In this document: piece after piece, positions 1-7,810 of the stretch
Layout: each line of letters starts with the position of its first letter
Position numbering within the stretch: the stretch's first letter is position 1
Assembly: GCF_946482535.1 (NCBI RefSeq)
Contig: NZ_CAMLRU010000014.1
Span: 1 to 25,351 of the forward strand
DNA from: an uncultured Flavobacterium sp.
GTDB taxonomy: Bacteria > Bacteroidota > Bacteroidia > Flavobacteriales > Flavobacteriaceae
Direction: 5' to 3'
DNA: 25,351 nucleotides
Position numbers and translations under genes: made by a program
Notes under the pieces: model-generated
The model's input: only the letters and a program-made list of their open reading frames with translations
What the model was told of the DNA's origin: nothing
Database searches by the model: none

Positions 1-493
1 TAACGACATCAATAATAGCATCGGCACCTTTGTCTAAGCCTTTGTAATAGCTTCCGGCTTTAAATTCAGGAACAATTACATAGTCAATTATTTGTCCGCA
101 TGTAGCAGCAATGAGTTTGTCTTCTAGTCCATAACCCGGTCGAATACTTATTTTACGATCATTCTTTGAAACTAAAATGAAGACGCCATTGTCCTCTTTG
201 GCTTGACCAATACCCCAACTTTGGGCCCAATTAGTAGAAACTACATCAATACTTTCGCCTTTTAAATCCTCTATAGTCGCAACAACAATCTGTGTTGATG
301 TACTGTCAGAATAACTAATGAGTTTTTCTTCCAATTGAGTTTTTTCTTCAGAGCTTAAAAGATTGGCATAATCATAAACCGAAGTTTGAAAATCAGGTTT
401 TTTTGGAATGGTAAATTGGGCAAAGCCAATTTGGGTTGCGAAAAGACAAACAAGGATTTTCAGGAAAACGGGAATAGTTATGGTATATTTCAT
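1..493 (-). CDS. TPM-domain secreted or membrane protein (C-terminus outside window)
   Basis: The frame read from ATG at 493 stays open to the window edge, giving 164 residues with no stop. The N-terminus is a signal peptide or membrane anchor (hydrophobic stretch FLKILVCLFATQIGFAQ). It is followed by a TPM domain: DYANLLSSEEKTQLE, then TQIVVATIEDLKG, then a WGIGQAKEDNGVFILVS block, GYGLEDKL, and YYKGLDKGADAI. This order is typical of YgcG/TPM proteins, whose biochemical role is poorly defined; links to phosphatase activity and photosystem II repair come from plant homologues. The start codon overlaps the stop of the upstream TPM gene in an ATGA arrangement, so the two are probably translationally coupled. 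LemA upstream completes a common LemA-TPM-TPM cluster. Family members usually carry a C-terminal membrane helix and glycine-rich tail, which would lie beyond the edge. Confidence 0.88.
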   Translation of the reverse strand, partial: MKYTITIPVFLKILVCLFATQIGFAQFTIPKKPDFQTSVYDYANLLSSEEKTQLEEKLISYSDSTSTQIVVATIEDLKGESIDVVSTNWAQSWGIGQAKEDNGVFILVSKNDRKISIRPGYGLEDKLIAATCGQIIDYVIVPEFKAGSYYKGLDKGADAIIDVV

Positions 494-930
494 TCTCCTT
501 TTGATATTTCGTTTGACAATTCATTAGTGTCACCGTCTTGATAAGGAAAGTACTTTTTCAGTTGTTCTCCGGCTCTTAATATGCCTTCCACCAAACCTTG
601 CTTGTAATTGCCTTCTTTAAAGTTTTTTGACATTACATTACGGGTACAATCCCAAAAATCATTTGGAACCAAGTCGTTGATGCCTTTGTCACCACAAATC
701 ACAAAGTGCTTGTCTTTGACCGCGAGGTATATTAAAACCCCGTTTTTCAACTCGGTTTCATCCATTTTTAACAAATGAAAAACTTCCATCGCACGCTCAA
801 ACGCATCGATGGAAGTATGTTTTTCTATGTGTACTCTAATTTCTCCCGAAGTATTTTTTTCGGCCATGCGAATCGCTTCAACAATTTCTTGCTCTTCTTC
901 TGGGGTTAAAAAATCTTCTACTTTAGACAT
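490..930 (-). CDS. TPM-domain protein, short cytoplasmic-type
   Basis: This 146-residue protein has no signal peptide. It starts MSKVEDFLTPEEEQEI and contains a TPM domain with the blocks TSGEIRVHIEKH, NGVLIYLAVKDKHFVICGD and NYKQGLVEGI. I chose ATG at 930; a TTG nine bases upstream (939) is in frame but less likely, and would start at the last base before the LemA stop. It lies nine bases after lemA, and its stop overlaps the start of the next TPM gene by four bases, so the three form one transcription unit. The LemA plus paired TPM order (one short, one with a signal peptide) is recurrent in Bacteroidota. Function is unknown; a role at the membrane with LemA is inferred from context only. 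Confidence 0.9.
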   Translation of the reverse strand: MSKVEDFLTPEEEQEIVEAIRMAEKNTSGEIRVHIEKHTSIDAFERAMEVFHLLKMDETELKNGVLIYLAVKDKHFVICGDKGINDLVPNDFWDCTRNVMSKNFKEGNYKQGLVEGILRAGEQLKKYFPYQDGDTNELSNEISKGE

Positions 931-939
931 GGTTTTCAA

Positions 940-1527
940 TTAGAATTTTACCTCTACCGGTTTGTCAGCGCCTTCGACAGCTTTAAAAGCAGCTTTCTCT
1001 TTGTATTCAGATAAAATAATGTTTCGAGGCATTTTTAAAACATAGTTGTTGTATTTTTCAACGGATTCGTTAAAACGTGTTCTCGCTGTTAATACCTGAT
1101 TTTCTGTGCTGGCCAATTCTCTTTGTAAATCAATAAAATTCTGGTTGGCTTTAAGGTCAGGATATTTTTCAACCGTTACCAATAATCTTGATAAGGCAGA
1201 AGAAACACCTGATTGAGCCTGATTAAAAGCAGCCAATTGCTCCGGAGTAACATTGGTTGGGTCAATCTTAACCGAAGTCGCTTTTGATCTCGCCTCAATT
1301 ACAGCGGTTAATGTTCCTTTTTCAAAGTCTGCAGCACCTTTTACAGTATTTACTAGGTTACCAATTAAATCATTTCTTCTTTGATAAGTCGTTTCAACAT
1401 TTCCCCATTCTTTTTTAACTGCTTGATCTACTTCAATGGCTCCGTTTTTAACATTCATATACCAAAATCCAAGAATCAAGATTAATCCGATTCCAATAAT
1501 CCAAGGTAAAAATTTTTTAAAATCCAT
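940..1527 (-). CDS. LemA family protein
   Basis: The 195-residue product matches the LemA family in length and layout. A single N-terminal membrane helix (about residues 8-25) is followed by a short periplasmic linker and a mostly helical domain with the family landmarks EVDQAVKKEWGNVET, YQRRNDLIGNLVNTVKG, EARSKAT and ENQVLTARTRFNESVEKYN. LemA proteins form an antiparallel helical bundle anchored in the inner membrane with the C-terminal domain outside; their precise role is unknown. The gene leads a tight unit with two TPM genes (gaps of nine bases or overlaps). The 64-base gap to the MerR gene upstream could hold its own promoter, but I see no clear TAnnTTTG box there. Confidence 0.93.
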   Translation of the reverse strand: MDFKKFLPWIIGIGLILILGFWYMNVKNGAIEVDQAVKKEWGNVETTYQRRNDLIGNLVNTVKGAADFEKGTLTAVIEARSKATSVKIDPTNVTPEQLAAFNQAQSGVSSALSRLLVTVEKYPDLKANQNFIDLQRELASTENQVLTARTRFNESVEKYNNYVLKMPRNIILSEYKEKAAFKAVEGADKPVEVKF

Positions 1528-1591
1528 GTTTGTTTTAATTTAAGGTTTGTTATTAGTTTTTAAATCGTTTTGATTGTTACAAAAACCAAGC

Positions 1592-1924
1592 CTAAAGTTG
1601 GTTCTTGATGTTTAATAATTGGGCTTTCACCGTTTCCAGTTTGCTGATGATTTCAAACTTGTCTAAGGTTTTCTTTTGGCCTTCTTTCAAATGCGTTTTA
1701 GCCCCTTCCAATGTAAAGCCGCGCTCTTTCACCAAATGATAAATCAGTTGCAAGTTTTTCACATCTTCGGGGGTGAACATTCGGTTGCCTTTGGCGTTTT
1801 TCTTAGGTTTGAGTATGTCAAATTCTTTGTCCCAAAAACGAATCAATGAGGCATTTACATTAAAAGCTTTGGCCACTTCGCCTATGCTGTAATATCGCTT
1901 TCCTTCTTTTAACTCTATATGCAT
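1592..1924 (-). CDS. MerR-family HTH transcriptional regulator
   Basis: This 110-residue protein begins with a winged helix-turn-helix of the MerR type: YYSIGEVAKAFNVNASLIRFW, then the wing (KKNAKGNRMFTPEDVKNL), then YHLVKERGFTLEGAKTHL. The C-terminal 30 residues form a short helix (KFEIISKLETVKAQLLNIK) suited to dimerisation. There is no cysteine-rich metal site or ligand-binding domain, so it is the short MerR form that is widespread in Bacteroidota and lacks a known inducer. It sits 37 bases downstream of the M23 peptidase and 64 bases upstream of lemA on the same strand. Co-transcription with the peptidase is likely; a regulatory role over these neighbours is inference. Confidence 0.9.
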   Translation of the reverse strand: MHIELKEGKRYYSIGEVAKAFNVNASLIRFWDKEFDILKPKKNAKGNRMFTPEDVKNLQLIYHLVKERGFTLEGAKTHLKEGQKKTLDKFEIISKLETVKAQLLNIKNQL

Positions 1925-1961
1925 AGTGTTTTTGTTTTTCTATGTTTATAAAACTTGAACT

Positions 1962-2942
1962 TTAGTCAAGTGACTGATTCTCCTGATTCGCCAATTTCGA
2001 AATAACCGTGTACTCCGCTGCTGATATATTTCCGTAATAAAAATTCAACGGGTTAACTACTTTGCCGTCTTTGTGTACTTCGTAATGCAAATGTGGCGCT
2101 TCACTTCGTCCGGTGCTGCCAACATAGCCAATAATATCGCCGCGTTTTACTCTTTGTCCACGCTTTACTTTGTATTTACTCAAATGGGCATACAAAGTCA
2201 AATAGCCATAACCGTGGCTAATTTCTATATGATTTCCAAAACCCGATTTCGAGTTGTCGGCATTCTTTACTACACCATCGCCGGTGGCAAAAATGGGAGT
2301 GCCGGTTTTAGCCGTGAAATCCATCCCTTCATGCATTTTGCGCACTTTGGTAAACGGGTCGCTACGATAACCAAATCCCGAAGCTACTCGTTTCATTTGT
2401 TCATTCTTTATCGGTTGAATCGCCGGAATGGCCGCTAGTAATTTGTTTTTCTCTTTGGCCAATTTTAAAATCTCATCTAATGATTTTGACTGTATGGCCA
2501 ACTCTTTAGCAATAACATCAACGCGTTTAGAGGTGTTAATCACCAATTCTGAGTTGTCAAAACCTTCTAATTCTTTGTAACGATTGACACCGCCAAAACC
2601 GGCTTTGCGTTGTTCTGTTGGAATCGGAGAAGTATTAAAATAAGCGCGATAGATATTGTTGTCTCTTTCTTCCACATCGGCCAACACTTCTTCCACTTGA
2701 TCTATCTTTTTATTCAAAATGGCATAACGCAATTTCATGGTTTCAATTTCGCGGGCTTGTAATCTGTCTTTGGGAGTTTCTAAATAGGAACTATTCAATA
2801 AAACCACAAAACACAAAAAACCAAACAATCCTGATGAAAGTAAAAACAACCCAATGTAACCCAGCTTTTTGGATAGTTTCGGCTTAATTTTTCGGTAAGC
2901 CAAACTTTCGGTATCGAAATAATACTTTACTTTTTTCGCCAT
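1962..2942 (-). CDS. M23 (LytM-type) zinc metallopeptidase, membrane anchored
   Basis: The 326-residue protein has a cytoplasmic basic N-terminus, one membrane helix at about residues 29-50, and a coiled-coil-like region at about 60-175. A C-terminal peptidase M23 domain spans about 185-305. The metal and catalytic residues are visible: H204 and D208 in HEGMD, H253 in YAH, and H284/H286 in HLHYE. The GYRSDP block precedes them as in active LytM enzymes. It should cleave peptidoglycan cross-links in the periplasm, or activate an amidase if used as a regulator; the intact metal site favours direct hydrolysis. The ATG at 2942 directly follows an AT-rich leader with a TAAATTTG box about 55 bases upstream. 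It is the first gene of the minus-strand group with the MerR gene and lemA. Confidence 0.94.
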   Translation of the reverse strand: MAKKVKYYFDTESLAYRKIKPKLSKKLGYIGLFLLSSGLFGFLCFVVLLNSSYLETPKDRLQAREIETMKLRYAILNKKIDQVEEVLADVEERDNNIYRAYFNTSPIPTEQRKAGFGGVNRYKELEGFDNSELVINTSKRVDVIAKELAIQSKSLDEILKLAKEKNKLLAAIPAIQPIKNEQMKRVASGFGYRSDPFTKVRKMHEGMDFTAKTGTPIFATGDGVVKNADNSKSGFGNHIEISHGYGYLTLYAHLSKYKVKRGQRVKRGDIIGYVGSTGRSEAPHLHYEVHKDGKVVNPLNFYYGNISAAEYTVISKLANQENQSLD

Positions 2943-2996
2943 CTTTGATTTTATACTATTTTTGTGCTTGTTTTAAGAAAACAATGGTTGTACGAA

Positions 2997-3004
2997 CAAA
3001 TTTA
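2997..3004 (-). promoter_or_regulatory. Candidate -7 box for the M23 gene
   Basis: On the minus strand the sequence reads TAAATTTG, a full match to the Bacteroidota -7 consensus TAnnTTTG, about 55 bases before the M23 start codon. A TTG at the usual 17-base spacing upstream is not evident, so only the -7 half of the promoter is supported. Confidence 0.4.
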
Positions 3005-3070
3005 ACAAATGTTTCAGTCATATCCGAAATTTATTTAATTGTCCTCGAATTTTTAGGAGTATTAATCATT

Positions 3071-3154
3071 AGGAGCGAAACGTCTGAGCCATTGCTAAAC
3101 CATTTTCCCGCTTTCTGTCTCGTCCCAAAAGACGAGATTGCCAATCGGGGCTAA
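3071..3154 (-). ncRNA. Candidate structured RNA element, copy A
   Basis: On the minus strand this 84-base stretch begins TTAGCCCCGATTGGCAAT and ends in GCTCCT. It aligns with the elements at 20584-20660 and 23299-23371. A central hairpin pairs TCTCGTC with GACGAGA. The CCCG just before ATTG can pair with CGGG just after GAAAG; at the same two places the other copies have CCGG/CCGG and GGG/CCC. The pairing is kept while the bases change. It lies between the divergent M23 and alaS genes, with the same orientation as M23. A Flavobacteria-specific family called Flavo-1 has been described in the RNA-motif literature; whether this is that family cannot be decided here. Confidence 0.5.
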
Positions 3155-3183
3155 ACAGTAAACCATTTTCTAGAACCTCAGTT

Positions 3184-3218
3184 TTCAACTTGGAACCTGA
3201 AACTTTAAACCTGAAACT
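3184..3218. repeat. Degenerate heptamer tract upstream of alaS
   Basis: Five consecutive seven-base units can be read: TTCAACT, TGGAACC, TGAAACT, TTAAACC, TGAAACT. The shared core is a T followed three bases later by AAC and a pyrimidine. The tract ends seven bases before the chosen alaS start codon. It is the first of five period-7 tracts in the window. Confidence 0.7.
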
Positions 3219-3225
3219 ATTAATA

Positions 3226-5862
3226 ATGAAATCACAAGACATTCGAAAAGCCTACTTACAATTCTTTGAAAGCAAAGGACATTTAATTGTTCCTTCCGCT
3301 CCAATCGTTTTAAAAGACGATCCAACCCTGATGTTCAACAACTCGGGTATGGCACAATTCAAAGAGTACTTTTTAGGAAATGGTACACCTAAAAGTCCAC
3401 GTATCGCCGATACCCAAAAATGTCTTCGTGTGTCAGGAAAACACAACGACTTAGAAGATGTAGGTTTTGATACTTACCATCATACCATGTTCGAAATGCT
3501 GGGCAACTGGTCTTTTGGCGATTACTTCAAAAAAGAAGCCTTGGCTTGGGCATGGGAATTCCTAACCGAAGTCTTGAAATTAGATAAAGACCGTTTGTAT
3601 GTTTCGGTTTTCGAAGGCAATCCGGCTGAAAATGTGCCGTTTGACCAAGAAGCTTGGGATATATGGAAGCAATACGTTTCAGAAGATAGAATTATCCTAG
3701 GTAACAAAAAAGACAACTTTTGGGAAATGGGCGACCAAGGTCCGTGTGGTCCGTGTTCCGAAATCCACATCGATTTAAGAACCGATGCCGAAAGAGCTAC
3801 CGTTTCAGGAAGAAGTTTGGTTAATGCCGATCATCCACAAGTAGTGGAAATTTGGAACAACGTATTTATGGAGTTCAACCGCAAAGCCGATGGTAGTTTG
3901 GAAAAATTACCGGCACAACACGTAGATACCGGAATGGGATTCGAGCGTTTGTGTATGGCCATGCAAAACGTAACTTCCAATTACGACACGGATGTTTTCA
4001 CACCATTAATTGCCAAAGTAGAAGAAATTACCAATTTAAAGTATACAACCAACAACCAACAACCAACAACCGACAACCAAGAAAAAATCAACATTGCCAT
4101 TCGAGTAATCGTAGACCACGTTCGTGCCGTAGCTTTTGCCATAGCCGATGGTCAGTTGCCATCAAACGGTGGCGCAGGTTATGTGATTCGAAGAATTTTA
4201 CGTCGCGCGATTCGTTACGGGTTTACGTTTTTAAATACGAAAGAACCGTTCATTAATAAATTAGTTCCGGTTCTAGCCGAACAAATGGGCGAGTTTTTCC
4301 CGGAAATCAAATCCCAACAACAATTGGTGACTAATGTTATCCGTGAGGAAGAAGCATCTTTCTTGAGAACTTTAGACCAAGGTTTGCAATTGCTTGATAA
4401 AGTCGTAGCCGAAACTTCGGGTAAAAAAGTCAAAGGCGAAAAAGTATTCGAATTGTACGATACGTTCGGTTTCCCGAAAGATTTAACGGCTTTGATTTTA
4501 AAAGAAAAAGGCTATTCGTTTAACGAATCAGAATTCGACACTGAATTAAAAAAACAAAAAGACCGTTCCCGTGCCGCTTCCGAAGTTTCTACCGAAGATT
4601 GGCAAGTATTAATTCCGGGTAATGTGGAAACGTTCGTGGGTTACGACCAAACCGAAAATGAAGTCAAAATTACCCGTATCCGCAAAGTCGATTCTAAGAA
4701 AGACGGTGTTTTATACCAAATCGTTTTAGATAACACACCATTCTATCCGGAAGGCGGTGGGCAAGTAGGTGACAAAGGCACTTTGGTTTCTGCTAATGAA
4801 ACTATTGAAATCATCGACACCAAAAAGGAAAACAACCTAATTTTACATTTCGCCAAACAATTGCCGGAAAATGTAAACGCTGCTTTTGTGGCCAAGGTCA
4901 ATACCGATTTGAGAACTTCGACTTCCAAAAATCACTCGGCTACGCATTTGATGCATTTGTCTTTGAGAAATATTTTAGGAACACACGTAGAGCAAAAAGG
5001 CTCATTAGTAAATCCGAATTATTTGCGTTTCGACTTTTCGCATTTCAGTAAAGTAACTGACGAAGAATTGCGTCAGGTAGAAGCCAGTGTTAATGCCCAA
5101 ATTGAAGCCCAACTCCAATTGGGAGAATACAGAAATATCCCGATTCAGGAAGCTTTGGATAAAGGCGCGATGGCATTATTCGGAGAAAAATACGGTGATA
5201 CGGTTCGTATGATTGAATTCGGCGAAAGCAAAGAGCTTTGTGGAGGAATTCACGTTAAAAATACGGCAGAGATTTGGCATTTCAAAATTGTTTCAGAAGG
5301 CGCTGTTGCTGCCGGAATTCGTCGTATAGAAGCGATTACAGGCGATGCGGTGAAAGATTTCTTTACGCAACAAGAAAATGCTTTGGCATCGATTAAAGAA
5401 GCCTTGAAAAATCCGCAAGATACCATAAAAGCTGTGGTTTCTTTGCAAGAGGATAATGCCAAATTGAAAAAACAAATTGAGCAGTTACTAAAAGAAAAAG
5501 CCAAAAATTTAAAAGGGGAATTGGCTTCTCAATTGCAAGAAGTAAACGGAATAAAATTCTTAGCGACGCAAGTCGATTTGAATGCAGAAGGCGCCAAAGA
5601 CTTGGCTTATGAATTAGGAAATTTAGGAACCAATTTATTTTTGGTTTTAGCTACAGCCGAGGATGATAAACCGATGTTGACTTGTTATATTTCGAAAGAA
5701 TTAGTAGCCGAGAAGAACCTAAACGCTGGACAAGTTGTACGCGAATTGGGAAAATATATCCAAGGCGGTGGCGGAGGACAACCGTTTTTTGCCACAGCAG
5801 GAGGAAAAAATGCTGCCGGAATAAAAGAAGCTTTGGAGAAAGCCATAGACTTTATAAAATAA
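3226..5862 (+). CDS. alaS: Alanine--tRNA ligase
   Basis: The 878-residue product charges tRNA-Ala with alanine in the cytoplasm and edits mischarged tRNA. The class II catalytic core fills about residues 1-240, with early blocks [13 protein letters not shown] and [15 protein letters not shown]. The tRNA-binding region includes [17 protein letters not shown]. The editing domain carries the zinc motif HSATH (H570, H574) and CGGIH (C672, H676). The C-terminal DHHA1 domain ends with a five-glycine [14 protein letters not shown] block. Length is normal for the family. I chose ATG 3226, which begins the conserved [12 protein letters not shown]; an upstream in-frame TTG at 3190 would add residues encoded by repeat sequence. 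Residues about 274-286 are encoded by a heptamer repeat and replace a normally short variable linker. A lipoprotein gene follows after four bases. Confidence 0.98.
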   Translation: MKSQDIRKAYLQFFESKGHLIVPSAPIVLKDDPTLMFNNSGMAQFKEYFLGNGTPKSPRIADTQKCLRVSGKHNDLEDVGFDTYHHTMFEMLGNWSFGDYFKKEALAWAWEFLTEVLKLDKDRLYVSVFEGNPAENVPFDQEAWDIWKQYVSEDRIILGNKKDNFWEMGDQGPCGPCSEIHIDLRTDAERATVSGRSLVNADHPQVVEIWNNVFMEFNRKADGSLEKLPAQHVDTGMGFERLCMAMQNVTSNYDTDVFTPLIAKVEEITNLKYTTNNQQPTTDNQEKINIAIRVIVDHVRAVAFAIADGQLPSNGGAGYVIRRILRRAIRYGFTFLNTKEPFINKLVPVLAEQMGEFFPEIKSQQQLVTNVIREEEASFLRTLDQGLQLLDKVVAETSGKKVKGEKVFELYDTFGFPKDLTALILKEKGYSFNESEFDTELKKQKDRSRAASEVSTEDWQVLIPGNVETFVGYDQTENEVKITRIRKVDSKKDGVLYQIVLDNTPFYPEGGGQVGDKGTLVSANETIEIIDTKKENNLILHFAKQLPENVNAAFVAKVNTDLRTSTSKNHSATHLMHLSLRNILGTHVEQKGSLVNPNYLRFDFSHFSKVTDEELRQVEASVNAQIEAQLQLGEYRNIPIQEALDKGAMALFGEKYGDTVRMIEFGESKELCGGIHVKNTAEIWHFKIVSEGAVAAGIRRIEAITGDAVKDFFTQQENALASIKEALKNPQDTIKAVVSLQEDNAKLKKQIEQLLKEKAKNLKGELASQLQEVNGIKFLATQVDLNAEGAKDLAYELGNLGTNLFLVLATAEDDKPMLTCYISKELVAEKNLNAGQVVRELGKYIQGGGGGQPFFATAGGKNAAGIKEALEKAIDFIK
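4045..4079. repeat. Heptamer repeat ACAACCA inside alaS
   Basis: Five units of ACAACCA in a row with one substitution (fourth unit ends in G). It encodes a low-complexity peptide rich in Thr, Asn, Gln and Pro, in frame with alaS. The flanking protein ([12 protein letters not shown] before, [17 protein letters not shown] after) is normal AlaRS sequence, so the repeat sits in a linker between conserved segments. Seven is not a multiple of three, so gain or loss of one unit would shift the frame. Confidence 0.9.
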
Positions 5863-5866
5863 TCAT

Positions 5867-6697
5867 ATGAAAAAGATAGTTTCAATTTTGTCCTTATTAG
5901 CTCTGGTTTTGACCTCTTGCTCCGAGGATATTAATGCGCCGGCACCGGTTGAGTTATTGAATTTTCCCAGTAAAACCATAGATTACTATCAAGATAGTGG
6001 TAATACAATTGGTTCAAGAGAAGGAATTTTTATTTACAACGGCAATAAACTCAATGAGATTTTCTATAATGCTTCGCAGAAAAAAGTGTTTACTTACACC
6101 GGTGACTTTATCACCAAAGTAGAATCCTATGAAGCTGATGTGATTCGTTTTGTGGAGAATTTCGGCTACAGCAACGGAAAATTAAGCGTTTATGACAAGT
6201 TTGATTTGTTAACCAACAGAAACGAAAATATCTCATATGTCCACCAAGCGGACGGAACAGTTACTTATCAAAAATTGATTTACAGCAGTTCAATTTCAAA
6301 TCCTACCGAAACTATCAACGGAACGCTGTTATTTGAGAACGGAAATTTGACGAAAGATGATTATGTATATACTTTCAACAACTCGAGTACTAATGAGATA
6401 AACTATGTTGAGCGTTTGTTTGACTATGATGCCAAAATAAATCCTTACAAGAACATCCAGGGTTATTCTTTGTTATTGCCGTGGGTGAATGAAATCAATA
6501 CCAATAACTTGGTGTCGGATTACAGTTATATTGATGCCTACATGAACGGGGTTATGTATACCAGTTATATCATTGCAAAGGAATATGCTTTGCAATACGA
6601 TGAGCGTCAGTTTCCCACAAGATTTGATTATTATACCAATGAAGAATTGGGCGGAAATACACTTTATTTAACCCGAATAACAGCCGTACAATATTAG
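5867..6697 (+). CDS. Lipoprotein with YD-repeat-like beta-strands (paralogue 1)
   Basis: This 276-residue protein starts with a type II signal peptide and lipobox ending LTSC, so it should be lipidated and exported. The body has short repeating strands of the kind seen in YD/RHS-like lipoproteins of Bacteroidota: FIYNGNKLNEI, FTYTGDFITKVE, FGYSNGKLSVYD, HQADGTVTYQK and LFENGNLTKDDYVY. It aligns through its length with the protein at 6916; shared landmarks are DGTVT and a YD...P.KN..G segment. It starts four bases after the alaS stop and is followed by a strong terminator, so it is probably expressed with alaS. No enzyme motif is visible and the function is unknown. Confidence 0.85.
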   Translation: MKKIVSILSLLALVLTSCSEDINAPAPVELLNFPSKTIDYYQDSGNTIGSREGIFIYNGNKLNEIFYNASQKKVFTYTGDFITKVESYEADVIRFVENFGYSNGKLSVYDKFDLLTNRNENISYVHQADGTVTYQKLIYSSSISNPTETINGTLLFENGNLTKDDYVYTFNNSSTNEINYVERLFDYDAKINPYKNIQGYSLLLPWVNEINTNNLVSDYSYIDAYMNGVMYTSYIIAKEYALQYDERQFPTRFDYYTNEELGGNTLYLTRITAVQY

Positions 6698-6721
6698 TGT
6701 TTCAATATTTTAATTTCAAAT

Positions 6722-6760
6722 AAAACCCATTCAATCAATGACTTGAATGGGTTTTGTTTT
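6722..6760 (+). terminator. Rho-independent terminator after the alaS unit
   Basis: AAAACCCATTCAA (6722-6734) pairs perfectly with TTGAATGGGTTTT (6743-6755) around an eight-base loop, and more T follows. The A- and T-rich flanks allow it to work in both directions. Confidence 0.9.
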
Positions 6761-6853
6761 ATCGATAAACGGTAAATTTGGGGTTGAAAGTTGCCGAATA
6801 ACAGATTTATTTACACTATATCGAAAAATTTTTCCTACCGAGAATTGCCTTTT

Positions 6854-6861
6854 TACATTTG
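6854..6861 (+). promoter_or_regulatory. Candidate -7 box for the 6916 lipoprotein
   Basis: TACATTTG matches TAnnTTTG 54 bases before the chosen start. A second match, TAAATTTG at 6773-6780 with TTG 16 bases upstream (6754-6756), is an alternative and would give a longer leader. Confidence 0.35.
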
Positions 6862-6915
6862 AATCGTACTCAAAAAGCCCCAGCAATTGAATACCCCAAA
6901 ACTACTAATGTGATT

Positions 6916-7707
6916 ATGAAAAATTTATTCCAATACTTCGCTATTTTTTTGGTTGTCGTTTTATCGATGACTTCTTGTACTACCGATGATAATTCCGGAA
7001 CTTCAGCTATTTTACTTAAAAAATTGACTTCTGTTTCTTTTGGTACTCATGCTGAATATAGTTTTAGCTACAAGGGAACCAAGTTGTCTAAGGTGACTTT
7101 TTCCGTTGATAATCAAACCGATGGAAACGGCTATTACAAATACACTTATACAAACGATTTAATAACCGAAATCAGTCGTTACCACAGCAATGGTCATCTT
7201 TCAGAAAAAACAATGTTTACTTACGATAGCAGTAACCGATTGATTGAAGCCTTGAAATTGACATTTGCAAACAGTTTCGGCTCTAAAAAAGTATTCAGTC
7301 ATAACCTTGACGGAACAGTTACTGTAACCACATTTGGCGGGAATTTAGAGACGCAAAATACATTGTCTGATGCAGTTGAAACCTATCATTTTAACAACGG
7401 TGAAATCACAAGAAAAGAGTATGTTTCAAACACCTTGACTTATGCGCTAACCTATGAATATGACAACGCCAATCACCCTATGAAAAATGTGACCGGTATG
7501 AAAGCAATCAAAATATATCATTTTATTGCAGACGGATTGTTTGGTATGGATCACAATCTTTTGGTGCAAAATTCATACGATAATAACGGAAACTTGAATC
7601 ATACCATTTCGTTCGATGGAGATTATAACCAAGACAATTATCCAACTGTTATTTTCAGTACAGATCAAGTAGAAAACACTTCTTATAATTTCCAATATTA
7701 CAAATAA
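6916..7707 (+). CDS. Lipoprotein with YD-repeat-like beta-strands (paralogue 2)
   Basis: The 263-residue product has a lipoprotein signal peptide ending LSMTSC. The rest is made of short strand-turn units such as FSYKGTKLSKVTF, YTYTNDLITEIS, FTYDSSNRLIEALK, DGTVTVTTF and YEYDNANHPMKNVTG. I chose ATG 6916 because it begins the signal peptide directly; an upstream in-frame TTG at 6859 would put 19 unrelated residues before it. It is paralogous to the lipoprotein at 5867, from which it is separated by a terminator and a probable promoter, so the copies may be expressed separately. The function is unknown. Confidence 0.85.
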   Translation: MKNLFQYFAIFLVVVLSMTSCTTDDNSGTSAILLKKLTSVSFGTHAEYSFSYKGTKLSKVTFSVDNQTDGNGYYKYTYTNDLITEISRYHSNGHLSEKTMFTYDSSNRLIEALKLTFANSFGSKKVFSHNLDGTVTVTTFGGNLETQNTLSDAVETYHFNNGEITRKEYVSNTLTYALTYEYDNANHPMKNVTGMKAIKIYHFIADGLFGMDHNLLVQNSYDNNGNLNHTISFDGDYNQDNYPTVIFSTDQVENTSYNFQYYK

Positions 7708-7737
7708 ATGTAAGTCAAACACTATAATCAAATCCCG

Positions 7738-7772
7738 AAAACCCTTTCCACTGTCAAGGAAAGGGTTTTTTT
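7738..7772 (+). terminator. Rho-independent terminator after the second lipoprotein
   Basis: AAAACCCTTTCC (7738-7749) pairs with GGAAAGGGTTTT (7758-7769) around an eight-base loop, followed by a run of T to 7772. Confidence 0.92.
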
Positions 7773-7784
7773 ATTCAGATTTTG

Positions 7785-7792
7785 TACTTTTG
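7785..7792 (+). promoter_or_regulatory. Candidate -7 box for the GSCFA gene
   Basis: TACTTTTG matches TAnnTTTG. It lies 26 bases before the ATG at 7811, giving a leader of roughly a dozen bases. The place of the -33 element falls inside the preceding terminator and shows no TTG. Confidence 0.4.
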
Positions 7793-7810
7793 AAAACAAA
7801 CCGATAAATA

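Noticed and set aside
2073..2438. A plus-strand open frame of 121 codons opposite the M23 peptidase gene.
   Set aside because: It lies wholly inside a well-supported gene with intact catalytic motifs and its product has no recognisable pattern; it is a shadow of the coding strand.
2957..2964. TATTTTTG on the plus strand as a -7 box for alaS.
   Set aside because: It lies over 260 bases from the alaS start, beyond the RNA-like element and heptamer tract, and no TTG stands at the right distance upstream. The alaS promoter remains unassigned.
3190..3225. A longer alaS starting at TTG 3190.
   Set aside because: The extra 12 residues come from heptamer repeat sequence, whereas ATG 3226 opens directly into the conserved N-terminus of the enzyme.
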